64,000 bases of DNA, from positions 4,575,546 through 4,639,545 of the forward strand of contig JACAXG010000051.1 of assembly GCA_018881555.1 (NCBI GenBank). The letters are read 5' to 3'. Below the pieces are notes generated by a model, which worked only from the letters and a program-made list of their open reading frames with translations, was not told where the DNA came from and did not search any database. The translations under genes were made by a program, and so were the position numbers. The stretch's first letter is position 1. Every line of letters begins with the position of its first letter. Positions 26,401 through 41,400 of this stretch are shown here, in pieces. This DNA is from Amblyornis subalaris. Its lineage: Eukaryota > Chordata > Aves > Passeriformes > Ptilonorhynchidae.

Positions 26401-29400
26401 CAGGGGAGCAGGGGCCCGTGCAGACTGCTTCCCATTCCCCCCACATAAAAAGTGGGGCAGAGACCAACAACAAAGGAATTTAGCGGTAGGGAGAAGCGGA
26501 TCAAGAGATCTGCAAATTGGAGATTTTGGAGAATTGGAGATGCTTCTTGTTTAATAATTATTTGCTGTGAGAGTTTTTAAAAGGAGTAATCCTTGCAAAA
26601 TAAAAGCAGAACAACGCTGGAGAGAAAAACACTAGAAGAAACAAACAGGTGCTCTGAAAGCAAAAAAAGCTTGTTTTGTGGACTGCAGAGACAAAACTAA
26701 GAGGTGAATTAAAATAAAAGTAAAACAATGAGAACCTTTTCTTTTCCCTGAAAAATGAGGAGAGTAAAAAAAATCCTATCAAACAACCCCTCCCTCTGAA
26801 CTCTCAAAGAACCACCAACCTAAATGAAACATTTGACTTTCATTTCCGACAGGAAACTGAAGCGATGAACAAATACATTATGACTTAAGCTCTCCTGCTC
26901 ATACACGCAAACAAATTCCACTCTTCCCAAGGAGAAGAAAAGCATATATCCTTTAGGACAAGAGCTAACAATACTTAATAGCTTGATTGTATCAACAGGC
27001 TGATTCACAGACTTGTGAATTCATTTCAGTGTGTCACAGAAATGAATTTACCAGACCTATTTGTTATTCTTTGTTTACCTTTAGAGTGAATTATTTCACG
27101 TTTGGTCAACAGGAAAAAACAAAATCAGGAAACATGTTCACTGAACTGTTGGACTTAAAAATTTATGTGCATTGTGCATATGATGTGAGAAAATATGAAA
27201 AAACTTGGGACTCTTGGATTTTTTGCAAGCCTTTCCAAAGATGAAGTAATTCCATCTGTGGTTATAGAGACAACGCCCACAATCAAAGCAACTTCAGAAT
27301 AAAGTTCAACCAAGGAACAGTGAGACTGGAAGGTGAGAGAGGAACAAAACCAAAATGCCATGGGAGTACTAACACTAATTAAAAATTAAGTGATGGAAGA
27401 CTCTTTCTTTTAAGGCACAATAAGCTCTATGCAAAATATTCTTTATATTGACTAACAACTGTAATTGGAGCTACAATATCAACTTAGATGGACAAGTGCC
27501 CTGATTCAGTGTGGGTAATTCTTACAATCTCAAGGAGCAAGAAAAGAAGTAAATACATATATATAGGCAGAAACTACCGATGGCCTTCTGGAGTATTGTT
27601 ACTCTTCCACATTGTGAAATGCATGAAATGTCTCTATATAAACTACTGTAATCTTACTCTGTGGTAAAAGAAATACTAGTTTATACTACTTTAACCCTTT
27701 AAAGACCAATCAGGCAGGTTTAAAAGTCCAGTTAAGGTGAGATTATCTTCATATTATATAACAATTTTATATAATATGTTAGCACTGTAACAAAAGAATT
27801 ATTTCAAAACTTTTTTTGCTTACCTTCCTTTTCAGCAAATGATTGACTATCTGCAATGACTTTTGGTATTTCTGGATTGTAACGAGTCCCCTCTGGAAAA
27901 ATCACTAAATACATCTGTGGGATTAAAAAAGAAACAAAAGAGACAAGTTCTTATAATAAATGTAAATTGACTGCTTTTACAGAAATTATAAACACCTGAT
28001 AGGTTCATGTTGTATTTAGCTCACACCACTGACTATTGACTATTGTAAGGATCAAACGAAAATCAGAATACTTGAGCTAAAATTTCTTAGTTCTAAGAAA
28101 CTTACTGTTTGAGGTTCAAAACAATTTCCTTTGAAAATACACCACAGAAAGCGCTCCGTGTGATTTAGGAAGGGAGATAGCATGTGTCAAGCAAAGTCAG
28201 CAAGTCAGGAGCAGCTGATATCAACAAGAGTATCAGTTTGAAGAGATTTTGCAAAGATAGGCAAATACATCACAAAGTGACCAATCTTTTTCTTTTATAG
28301 TGATCTTGCCTCCTCTCTTTCCTTATACTGAAATATACATTTAATTCCATTCATAATCAGAAATACTATTAATTGAAATTATGATAGATCTTATGTGTCT
28401 CTATGCCTCTCACTGCATTGGATATTAAATATATTAGGAACCTAAACTCACACCGCAGAGGATATTAAATATATTAGGAACCTAAACTCATAGTTTAGTG
28501 TAATTTGAACTTTAAAGTCACATTCCTGTAAGCATGCATGTCAGCAAGGTTAGATATCCCACGTAAATTCATTTGCTTGCCTGTTCAGCACCAAACTGTC
28601 TATGGGTTCTCAAATCTTTACACAGGCAAAGGATGCCTAAGTATCTGCATATCTGCCTGTAAAAGCATGTACCCAAATAGGAGCAGTCAAATTTGATGAA
28701 TTTTCCATTTTCTTTTGAAACAGAACAGAGGGTGTTTGGGTTTTTTGTTGCATTTTTTTTTTCTGTGTGTCTTGCATAATCTCCTACAAACAAAGTTGAT
28801 GCAAAACATCACTGAGGCAGTGAAAATTTCATATTGGGGGCTCATCTGCACAAGAGACTATGGCCACAAATGATAACCAGTGTGGAGTTGAACATAACAC
28901 ATTCATAGTAAAATGCCACTGTACCTACAGTGAATACTTAATTTATTATCCTTACAGACAGGAGTCTCAAGAAACATTTGAAAGAAAACGAGATAGTGGA
29001 TTTACAAAACAGTTCAAGGAATATTATCAGTGACTTGATGAAGACTTTGACAAGTGGGAGTGCACATCATNTAAAGATGCAAAGTTAAATAAAAACTCAG
29101 AAAGAGACACACAGGAATGTAACTTTGTGCTTCTGGCCCACAAAACATCAGTGTGTGCTGGTATTTGCACTTAATGATTGCACAACAGCTACAGAAAAGG
29201 CTGAATGCCAAAAGACAAGCCCCAGCAAGTGAACTCTCCAGAATCAGCCCACAGTGAGGAAGGTTGAAAGATGCACTAAAATGCAGAGGTGGGAAGAATT
29301 CTAGGAAATGTGCCAACCAGAGAAGTCAGCTGGAGATCAAGAAAAAGGTGAGTTGAGTACATAGCCTAGAAGCTGACAGGCAAAAAGAAAAACAAAGAAA

Positions 29401-32400
29401 AAAAATATTAAGAACAGCAAACCAGTGTCAGTAGAGTAAGGAGAACTAGAAGAAGGGCTGTACTTGTCACAGCATTTTTGGGGGAACTGGCAGACTGCAG
29501 AGGCAGGTGAAGTCCAAGAATATTCAAGGACCAGCAGAAATCCAAGATGCATAGAGATTTGGTAGGAAGGGAACAAAATAAAATGTGTTTAAGAGTCAAG
29601 GTGCTTATTTTTTATATATAACAGTAGCATAAGTACAGGGACAAGTACAGGAATCCTCAGACCCTACTGTAATCCACACTTCCCCTAGTGATCTATACAT
29701 TTCATCTATGAAGTATTAAGTTGAGATATTTAAGTGACTAAGTAAAACTTTTCAGATGTAGCTGGAAAGGACGTAATCTTCAAATCCCTATGGATTTTTT
29801 TTTTCTTTTCATAAATGTGCTTATGTTCAAATTTTGTAATTTGGATGCTTAAAATGGTACTTCATGATGAGGTGTTCCACCCCTCCATCCCCATTAAAGA
29901 CTGCATTACTCAACTTTAAAGGGTAATAGAGTGACTATAACGGGGAATAGAGCAAAGGAAGGGAAGCACACAGGACAGGAACACCATTCTTGGTACATAG
30001 GTCAGCACTTACAAGCAGGCAACAATGTTACTGGTCTTCAGAGCAGATAATCACCACCAAAAGCTGATTACACAACAGGGAACAGTATCTACTTACTCCA
30101 GTCCTACATGTGTAATACAAAGCAGGGACTGAAATTATATTTTACTTATTCTTGTAAACCTCTAAAGCACAAGCAGCCAAACGGGTTTGTTGACCAGAAT
30201 CTGAATATCTCTGAATTGAAAGCATACCAACAAGACAGAGAAGTGGCCTTTGCTTTAAATTCAGCATATATTAACCTACTATGTAGCTCATTACGACTAT
30301 TTTAACTGAGTAAAATTCATGAATGTAAATAGATGACCTACTTATACTCACATACAGTCCTGCACAAGACAAAGATATCCTGCCAGTACAGTTCAGCCTA
30401 CGAGACCGANCTGTACGACTGGCTTTTCTCCCACCACGGGCAGCAGAAGTTAAATCTTTAAGCACTATTTCCAAAGACTGTAAGAACTACAAATCTTTAA
30501 GATTTTAATAACTAAATAAGCTCCCCTGAACTTGGAATAAGAACTTGTAGAAGCATTTTAATTGCCTAGAAACACTAGCTGCAGCTTAGGCCATTTTTAT
30601 ACATATTTTTTCAGTTAGGGCAATTAGCTACACAAAAGTTACACACTTTATCACTGCAAAATACAGTGGTCATGTTCAAAATGGCATAGACAGTTTTGAA
30701 TTACCACAGTCCCTGATTCATTGAGACATCAATTTTAACCCAAGCAGTAGGTCCCTATTCTCAGGTATGTGGTACTTTCATTGCCTGCTTCGGGGGAATG
30801 GGTGGGTGTCAATAAACTCGGTGTCTCTTGTCAATCTGAAAACTTCAAGGAGTGGATCAAGATTCATTTAGTAGAACCCTACTGATTCTTGCTGGAGCCA
30901 GAAAATCAAAAAAGATGCAGGGGTTACCAGAAGAGTCCTCAGGGCAATGTCAGTGCACTTGCCACAACCCACAAATGAAATGAATCAAAGATGGTAACTG
31001 CATTGACCCCAATAGCAACTCTATTTTCCTCAGCAAAGACCTGGCAAGGTCTCACAGGCAAAAAGAAACAGCAAAGGCACCAAGGGGGGCCATGCTTCCA
31101 GAGAGGGGATAGGACAGCTGAGGGAGTCCCTGAGAGAGACCAGAGTGCCACAAAAGGAGCTGGTATGGGTGGAACATGGAGGGGGGAAGCAGCAAAGCGA
31201 TACAATGGAATACAGAACAACTATAAACGTACAACAAGAAAAGGTGATAAAGAGAAAAGCTGGCCAAGGGCTTTGGAGGGTATCCTGGAGGGAGCAGCTG
31301 CTTCTCTCTAGAAGAACATAAGGCACCAAGAAGTGCTAACTACTGACTAAAGGTACCTTGCATTTACAGTGCTGTTCCCAGGTGTCAAGGGGAAAACGAT
31401 ATTTTCACCTGTGAAGTTCAAGATTGTCTTAAACAATGCATTTGCTTAATTTTAATATTATTACTATTGTACTCTGAGAGCTAGACAGATTCATATCTGC
31501 ATCCGTTTAGACCACTGCCTAGAAAGTATGCTTCTAGTGAACTGGATGAGAAACATTACCACTTAGATCAATAACTGAAAAGGATATGGTATGAGAAAGC
31601 CTATCTGGTATAACTGGAACAGAATACATAAGGTGACATGGGGAAAGCAGTCACGGACATCCGTGATTTACAGATAAATTGTCAGGGATTTGCAAATTAG
31701 TAACTATATCACAAAATTATTACATTAAGCCTTATAGCAGTTGTATTAATGTATCTGTCCCCTCCACATTTTTTTTGTTTTTATTGTTTGATTGGCATTG
31801 CTTCACATGACAAGGATTTATTCTATGACTGAACAAATGACAAAACGAAGACACATATTAATCAGCTATTGTTTGTACTGGGTTAAATCCCACATCTCAG
31901 AATGCAGATTTGCTACTCTCAACGTATGCTAAAAAAAAAAAATAAAATTACATTTGCAGTTGTCAAATTGAATGGTTTGCTGTTCAGAAGAGTTAACTTT
32001 CTTTACAAATCAAGTAGATCGAGTGTATCAAGTGTCAGCTGGATACCCATTCATCTTGTTATGGTTTACATTAAAACAACATTAACACAAAAGTGTTCTT
32101 TAAACACTGTGAGTCTCTGCTCTCACAAGAAGACCTAAAATTGCAATTTGTTTGCCATCAGCCGAATTTTATGGAATTTTAAACCAAATCACATCATCTC
32201 AAGTGAGTTTTACCAACCAAAGGCCCATTGCACCATTGCCCATGCACCATTTAAGTGTATATTTCAATGACACTTTGAGAAACAAAGTGATTTCCAGAAA
32301 TAAGTAAGAAAGTATATTAGTTCAAGATCTCCCCTACGAAAACACAGGTGCAACAGTGTTTCAGTCTGCTATCAGTTTTGTGCCTGTCTGACACTGCTGT

Positions 32401-35400
32401 GCTGCATCAAGGAAGAAGGGTGGACCAGCTGCAAACCAGAGGGCAGGAAAAGAGGCTGTTTATGGCAGGCAGGTGGGTGGAAGTTTTAAGACAAGGTGAG
32501 CAAGAACAATCATGCAGTCCACTGTTTCTGCACCAAACCAGACATACCAGAGCACTAATCCAGTTCTACTGTGAATGTTAGAGGCCAAGAGGCAGCCTTA
32601 CTTTGCCTGAACAGCTTGCTACAGTAAAGAGAACAGAACACTAGTTCTGTCTTCTACACATCTTCAATTTCTTAATGGGAAAAGGAATGGCTCCAGACAG
32701 ACTGGACATTAATCATCCGTATTCTTTTGTTTAAATNGTATGTGGAGAGAAACTGTAAATAACAACGTGACCCTTAACACAGATTCCTGTCCATCTCTTC
32801 TTTATTGGTATATAAATCTTTCCTGAGCAGCTGAAAGGCCAGCTCATCTGTAGTACTACATTAAAGAAAGAACTCCACCACGTACACACAGAATGACTAA
32901 GCTACCCCAGCTGCCCACTAAACTGAGGAAAAGTCCATCCTGAGCTGTAGCATACAGTACATAAAAATTCCAGAGTCATAGATTAGTTATTTTGGCATGA
33001 AGCTGATGAGTTCAGGGCATACTTGTTTTACTGATCAAAATGTCTTCATTGTAAAAGCAATGTGGTTGCTTGTGAATGTGAGCTAAGTTGCAGAACTGCA
33101 ACCTATCTCCAGGAATAACGGAGTAAGGACACATGTTGTTCTCACAACAGTAGCTGTAGATTAAAGACCATTTAATAGCATCTACATTTAAATTCTCAGA
33201 TAAAGTGGACTACAGGAAGTTTAGTCTTCTCTCAAATCACAGCTCAATGGTCTGTGTCTTTTACCCCATCAGATGCAAACATTTGCTTCAGTAAGTAGGC
33301 TTAGGTGTTGTAAATTTCAGTGTCACTCCCCATATGGTTTGACTGAGAGATTTTAAACAGAATGAATTTCGGCAGGTACACTTATTTCTCTTCTATACTG
33401 CAATACCTGATAATATTAGGAAGATGGCAACAACTGCCTGGTATGCATGTCCAGGTTCTGCTCCCATTTCCAAAACCACCAAACTCCCAGACAGCTAAAT
33501 TGCAACCAAAAACAAGTGTGCCCAAGTGGTCCCATATTTATTTGGCGTTAGCTTTGATAGGTTAGGTACAGGCTTTCAATCTACACACAATTCAGGAGGG
33601 ACAAGAAAGATGATTCCATAATCAAAGACTTCTGGATTTATTTTATTTATTAACCACATGGAAAGCAGAACCCACATCACTTGTATCTTTAAAGAAAAGC
33701 TTTATGCTTAAACCTCTTCTTACATTCCAACTGCACCACTGCAGCAACACTGAACACCATTTGCAGGTTTCCAAGGACACACAGAATTACACGAGTTTCT
33801 AGGCACATCTTCCCAAGATTGTGTTAAAAGAAAAATACGCGTTTTTATAAAGGAGACTAACACAGAGCTTGAACTAAGANTTATCACAATGAAAACCTTG
33901 TAATAACAACAAATCCCTGCTTTTTAGGTGTTGCGAAGTGAATCCAGAAAGCCAGACTCAAGCAGAAGCTGTGTCTTTGGCTAGCAAGAAAATCCATGGG
34001 CATGGATTCCTATGCAGGAAAACACCCTGCTGGATTATTTCATCCAGACTAACTAAAATGAACTCAACCAGCACTCTGCAGGGGGAAGAATTGCTTAGGG
34101 GGAAGACTACAAGTATGTTTCATACATCCTGCAAGTGGCCTTTGCTTATTCCATTACACCACAAGTTTTACAGCAAGCAGAATCTTTGCCATTGACATAC
34201 AGCAAAAAATGATGCAACACATCAACCTCTTTACATCCCAGGACCCTCCCTGGTAATGGGGGCACAGGTTACCACCACTGAACATGACCATCTTCTCCAT
34301 GGACATCATTGATTAGATACTGGACAGCAACAGTTTAGTTGTTGTAATGTATTTCTGGCCTAACTTATATGCTAACAGCTGGAACTTTCTTAACTTGATT
34401 AAAAACAAAAAATTGTGCTAAATCTTAGTACAAGATAAAGTGAATTTAAGCACTGCCTGGAATAGGGACACTTTACTCACTTAAGCCTCTCAGTAAGCAT
34501 AAGATCAATTTACTTTTTCAACACAGATACATGCACAAACATAAACTCACTATAGAAAAAAAAGACTACTATGAATGTCAGAACAACCCATGCACTCCTT
34601 TTACCCAAGTCTCAGCTTACAAAAGTTTTGACAATACGTGGAGTCCAAGTCCTAATAACACAATTTTAAATTAAATGAAAGTGTAACTGTTCTATATCAA
34701 GGCTTGCTTAGTTGTTTTTTTTAAGTTTGGCCAAAAAAGCAGAAAAAAATTTAATGTGCAGCAAGTAATGGAAGCAAAGTACAGTGATTCTAACCACTGA
34801 GCCACAAACCGTACAGGGAGTCATGAGAAAAGCCACTTGGCAGTAACAGTCATTCTTCAAATAGAAAATTATCAAGAGTTTGTTTTGGTCTTTTTTGTCT
34901 CCTCCAGGCATAGCAGACAAAGTTATTCAGTTCTAAGATGTCACTGCCATTAAAAATGATTGATCATTGTGATGACTAATTAACATTTGGTAGGAATGGT
35001 TCTTGACTTTCAGAAGTCAAGAGTTTCAGTCTCTGACAAGCACACAGTAGTCAAAATGCTGTCTTTTGAAACAGAGGGTTTCTCTTTTGAAAGAGTGGTT
35101 TCTCAAAGAAGGTACTATATTCTAAGTCCAGATTCCCCTTGTCCTCTACAGAGAGGATCACGAAGTTCTTGTCAATCATAAAGGACTAGTCAAATTTTCC
35201 TCAGTTTAATTAGAGATATCACTCTAATCACAGAAAGTAACTGTAAAAACACAGAAAGAAAACAAATCCATGATTACCATCTATGTAGTTTGTGGGTATC
35301 GGGCATGGCTCTTTTCTCCAACAAGCCTCTGCCATTAAAAAAGTCAAAGAAATGAGAAGGAAGGTATAAGCTTACTGGAGTCTCAGCTTTCATCTGGGCC

Positions 35401-38400
35401 CGCAACTTCTCTCTCATTTCTTTCTCATTGAATTTGGCACTTCTTTTTACATAGACTCCTCCATGCTATCAGAGAGAGAGAAAAAAAGAAAAGCATTAAA
35501 TATTTAAGTAGTTTAATGTAGAATAGTTGATAGAACAAACAAGAGACAATGACAAGTCACCTTTATGACTCACACTGCAAATTGCCCACAAGACATTTTC
35601 TCCTATCACGAAAACATCTGAAACTAATTTTACATTTGCATATACTTTAGTTCACAAAATCTGTTTAAATAAAAACCAGATATAAAAAACCCCCAATGCA
35701 TAAGATACTTGAAGTGTCTTGTTTAAAGGTGTTAAATAATTAACTGAAAGATGGCATCGGAAGTGACCCCAAGGTATTTATTCCCAACAACATTGACATG
35801 CAGCTTCATTTGTAGATCAAGGGAAAATCACAGAACTAAAGTTACTCACATACAAGTACTTACAGGTCAATGCTTCCAATTTTATGTGCCTGCTCTTAAA
35901 CAGTAACTAATGCAAATACTGAAAATGCAAGTATCATACCTCTACATGCAAGATTTATGAATAGCACAAAAGTAATTAGCATAGGTCTTGAAAACCTCCA
36001 TGCACTTCATTAGAGAATCAAACTTTTAATAAAGAAGTTACATATCAACATAATAATTGAATAAGTAAATCAAAATCTTTAGAAGACAAGCAATTTTATA
36101 GAAGTATTTTTACTGACAACTATTATTAGGAGTTAAACTATGCCCTCGAAGAGATTCATTTTATAACTTGTTGCACACAATTTATCACAAAAACTTCAGT
36201 ACAAGGACTATGGCAAAGTACACACAAAGAAATCTGCCCTATCATTTCCCTCTTCCACCACTTTGTTTTATCTACAGAGAAAGAGGATGTAAACAAATAG
36301 GCACCAAATGTGAACTACTGATACAATGAAGTCTGGAAAAAACAAAATTAACTTCCAAATAACAGAATTTCAGTTTTAAGGTACATTGTTTTCATGGGTT
36401 TTCTCACTGACTCCATAACTTGGTAATACTCTTTTCTGTTCACCATGAAAATTGGTATCAGAATTCGTTAGACAACTTCTGTTCATTTATGGTTTTACAA
36501 GCTCTCAACAGAAAGGTGACAGTAAGATTAAAACTACTAAGAGCTGAGCCTCATTCAAATGCCTGACCTCATGAGAAGATATAGTACATTGTAGAAGTAA
36601 AGGTGGTGGCTGTGTGCAGAGCAGTGTCCATGGAAATGGACAGGAATAAAATTTGAAGGGTTAGGGGGAGGCAGGCAGAAGAGGTGGTCATGCAAACTTG
36701 GCTTTCAGCCTTTGCTTTTCATGGCGTGGAGAGATGGCCACTTAGCTAGTGGTGTTTGATGTGAATTTTGAGTTGTTCTCCAAAAGCTGCAGTGAAAAGG
36801 AACAGAAAGCCAATGGTACATTAACTCCACACTAAATATTCTATCTTAACTTTATTGTCTGTGGTTCCCTCCCAAGGTCAAGTAGCCAGCTCTAACACTC
36901 AGCTCTGCTGCTGTGACTGGCAGGGGACCAAAACCACGAACAGAATTCCCCAGTTCACTGAGCTTGGCTGGAGCACAGTATCAGGACCATCCCACAAGTA
37001 GTTTAACAGTTCCAGACAGAAATCAGCATGAACAGAAAAATGTTCCTTTGGCTGTGTAGCAAATAGAGAGCTACATGTTATCTCCACACTCCACATATAA
37101 GACCATTTTTAAGATATGACACTATTAAATAGAAACAGAAGTCTTAAGTAGACTTAAATACAGTTGTATTCTGACACTCACCACAACCACCCCTCCCAGG
37201 AAGGGCAAACTGAGTTTGGTATCAGAAATAATGCATCTACTACACAAGATTTCCATGTAATTGGTAAGTCATCATTCTCTGTGAGTTCAGCTAGGTCAAG
37301 CTCTGATAAATGGGAGAAAGCTAGAATCAAGGTCTTCCCTCATCATCAAGTTACTAACCAGCTGCAACATGCAAAAATACCGAACCAACTTTTCCTTGTT
37401 CAATTTGTCAACTTGGAGAAATTAAGTTACTATTGGACAGTTTGGTCAGGGACACCACGACACCAAAGATAGGTCTGTTGTCCCATGCCAGACATTTTAA
37501 TGCTCAGAAATAGATTTGTACTTCCCAAGTAAATGAGCACAGAGTCACGTAATGTAAGAACAGACGAAGTATCGCAAGATCAGCATTCACTGCATTCAGC
37601 CCAACTCCATCACTGTGTCAGGGCCCTGTGGCTCAGGGGTACAAAGTTAAAGAAAGGCAGGCTAATTAGGTCACTAAAATTCAGGAACAACCAAAAGGGT
37701 GCACAAGCTGATGCTGGATAATAGAAGAGACAAAGACATACTTTCTATGTTAAAAAGTCAAGCAAACTTTGGGGTATCAAAAATACTTATCAAAACTACA
37801 TCCCAGCCTCATCGGGGTATAAGATGAATAGGAGTGAATTGGATGGTATAAGCAAATAGGAGTGATGGGATGAATTGGTAGCAAATGATAGGTGCAAAAA
37901 AAAATTTCAGATCCACCCAAAAATAATAAGTCCAGTTTTATGAAAGAAAACAGTTCTACTTAATAAATCAGACCTGGAATATAACAGGTTAATTTAAGTG
38001 TTTCTTTTTTTTTTCTTACTATTAGATAGCTGCCTCCAAAGAAGAATGCTAGTTATGTGATTGTATATAGCTCAAATTCCCCAATTTGTATTGCATTTCC
38101 TTTTCAGTAAGAGATCAAATATATGAACACTCTTCAAAACAGATTTCTGGAAGTACTGTTTTTAAGGTTATAATTTTTTTCCGCTGCACTTTAAAAGCCC
38201 CTCTCTCAGTCAACAATGGATTGTGTTTACAAATATACTTCCTTTGTGCCTGAATTTCGCTCTCCTGGACATCCAGACCACGTTTATTTCCAAACAGGAT
38301 GTTTACCTGAGGTAGGGAATATGAATTCCGTGGGCATGGCGTAATTATGTGGCTCTGGAAACTTTTAGTGGAGTGTAAGTGACATCACTGACAGAACATC

Positions 38401-41400
38401 AACAGGAAGGGCAGGAAGTGTTTTATGTTTTTGCACTGTTTGGTGTGATAAAAACAATAAAAATACCTATTAGCTTGCACTGCAGGCCTTCTGCATCCCG
38501 TCTCTGTCATTTAAGCATACATGCATCACCACTGCCTGTCAATTGTGTCACTGATTTAAATATATACGTATATAAAAATATATATAAACATCCTCCACTA
38601 AATCTTGTAGATGTTTTATTTTTTGAGGAATCCAAAGCTGAATACATTTTATTTAATATATATACGTTTTGATTTAAAATGTAAGCGACATTCAGATTAA
38701 TTTCCACAGGAACCTCCTTTTAACGGTCAGTATGCCAGTCAGGAAACTGAGCACCGGATATTCCACAGAGCAAAAGTAATTTTCCAAAATCCTGAAAAAA
38801 ATAATTTCTGGACACCTAGTGATAGTGGATGGAATATATATCCTGTTTGTATTTTAATTAAAGCAGGCTTAAATCACCACCAAGGTAATGACTACAGGCA
38901 AGGACAAAGAGCAAAATATTTCCATGCAGCAGATTAGTCACTTTGGTGGATGAAAAATGTTGAGAAGCATTAGGGACAAGCATTAGATAACTGACAAGTC
39001 CATTTCTCCTAATGCGTACCCTTAGTGAGGTATGACAGGGTCTGACAGTTTGTATTTTTTAGGGGACTGGGACAGCAAACCTACCAATAAAAGAAATTGT
39101 AAACAGATTTCTCATTTTCTCTGCAGCACATACTTCTGTAAACATACCAGTTTAAGCAGAAATGATGGCAACCACCCATGCTCCAGCCTAGATCTATAGC
39201 CTACTCACTGTCTAAGGTACTCATCCAGAAGACAACAAAGATTTTCAACCATCAAGCTGAAAACATTGGACATGCTCCTATTGGGACATACACCTGTAGT
39301 TGCCTACTCTTCATACACCCCTTTACAAATTAATATAGAGTTCCAATTGTACCCAGCATATTACTCTCAGTGTTCCCCACCGTCTTTGACAGGGCTGACA
39401 GTCAATTCAATCAAATTGTAGAAGTCTTTTTCTAAGTGGTTCGGGGTTTTTTTTGCCTTTCTTTGCCTGGGCAGTGGGGTGGGGGACAGAAAGCAGATTA
39501 ATGTTCAGGGAACACATTAAGATCAAACAGAGAAGACAAAGGAGAAAACTCTTATTGAATAAGCACTTTGGAACCATTACCCAAAACTCTATCCATTTCT
39601 ATTCTAATAACTAAGCACTCATCTAAACCCCGAGATAAGTACTGTAAAGCCATTTCTGCTCACCTAGAAAAACCAGTACTTCCATAAACATCCCCCTCTA
39701 CATTTTATTTCTTTCGTACATAGAAATAGTTCTGCTTTCAGAAAAAGCAAAGAACAGACATGACAGATTCACAGAAGATTTTAGGGAGGTAAGCCATCTA
39801 CACTGCTCTCCACATTTTAGACTGAAATCACATCCACTCAGTATGTTGGCTGTTCAGTGACCATGGCCCACTGCTTCTCAGAAATTACATAAATTTGAGT
39901 CACATCAGGTTGAGCTCTCGGACTAGTAAGAACAAGAGGAATATTATGCAGAAAGAAGAGAAGGAAAAAGGTGGGAATACTGTTAAGACTCAGTTTTTTG
40001 CTTAATTAAAGTCCAAAGCAAAACCATCAACACTTTCATGGAGGCAGGATCTCCCTTTCCTCTACACTACACTAAGATCCAATTTTTCTCTTTCATATTG
40101 TGCTAAAACCAAACAACTGAAAAATAAATAAATACATCAAACAGTAATGCCAATTTATTCCCAATCATTCCCATGATACATAGCAAAAAAAGTCTGTTTA
40201 CACCTACTGCTAACTGGAGTCTTGGACTGTAAAAAGAACAAAGTTCTAGAATATTCTGAAATACTTCTAACAGACTCTACAGTTTTAATTCTATCCATAA
40301 TAAGTATTCATTTAGAAAAGTAAACTTAGTCTTTAGTAACTGTCTCTCCACTAGGACACACATCTAACTACATTGAATGAAACCAGCAGCTTTCATGTTC
40401 AAACAACTGAATGCAGGCTCAGAACTACATCTTCCCAGCATGCATGGAAAACAGGGGGAAAGTACATCTTTCATATTTGACTGACAAACAGCAAGGAAAC
40501 AGTGAACGGGCTCACCTGTGTAAAATACCACCCGTACAGCGGAAGCCATTTTAGGCCATCCTTCAAGACATAGCGGACATGGCCGAGCGCATTCTGCCTG
40601 ATCGCCAGCATGTCCGCGATAATCCAATCAACTGCAACGACAAAAGCCCAAAATACTCAGTTAAATTAGCTCTTAATTTCCACTGATGAAACAGAAAGTA
40701 CATGTTGCACGTATAAATGTCATTAAAGGTTTTTGAACTAGAAGTTCTTGCTTGTTAGGGCAAGGCTGGAAAGAGACACAGTAAACAGACAAGCGGATTT
40801 TTTAAATCTATAAGAGCGCTAAGACAAGCAAAAAAAATACAAACCTGTACACTGATGATTTGATAAATATATTACATTTTCTTTATTTTTTGGCAAATCC
40901 CCGTAGATAATTACCTAAAAAAAATTAAAAAATATGTAGTATTACTTTATAATTTTTTTTCATTGCATTAGGCAGTGATGAGATCCAATGGAGTAACTGG
41001 CTATTTACTAGGAAAACTGTCAAAAAGTTAGCATCATTAACAGACAAACACCCTACCACTGCATCAGTACCCACAACAAAGCTGTAAATATTAATTAATG
41101 AGGGTTTAAGAAACCTTTTCTGTTCTTGTGCCTTAGCCCTAGAACTGGATCCACGGCGACCTTCATCCACAAGCTCCCTAAATTAATATAATTGAAGTTA
41201 ATGAGGAATCACAGACATGTACAAAATCACCATTTAATTTATACATCTAATGAATAAGACATGCTTCAGCCAGACACTCGCTATCATTCAATCTAAAATG
41301 GTAAATTTTCCTGGATTAGATTAAGAACAAAATCTCAACCATTTGCTATGATTTTAACCCTCAAGAGTGAACAAAAAAGCATGAGGTTGAAGGGTGCCTT

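Larger units (their letters stand above)
18161..27823 (-). other. AGPAT5: AGPAT5 intron 5 (9.7 kb)
   Basis: A phase-1 intron. It holds a CR1 tail (22421-22510), the solo LTR (24430-25514) and an unexplained GC-rich block (25960-26420). The remaining stretches, 18161-22420 and 26560-27823, are AT-rich with only short chance ORFs. Confidence 0.85.

Noticed and set aside
26087..26554. 155-codon + strand ORF
   Set aside because: Sits in the GC-rich block where several frames are open at once. No protein similarity recognised.
28411..28490. CRISPR-like direct repeats
   Set aside because: Only two units in eukaryotic intronic DNA, without a spacer array. It is a plain tandem duplication.
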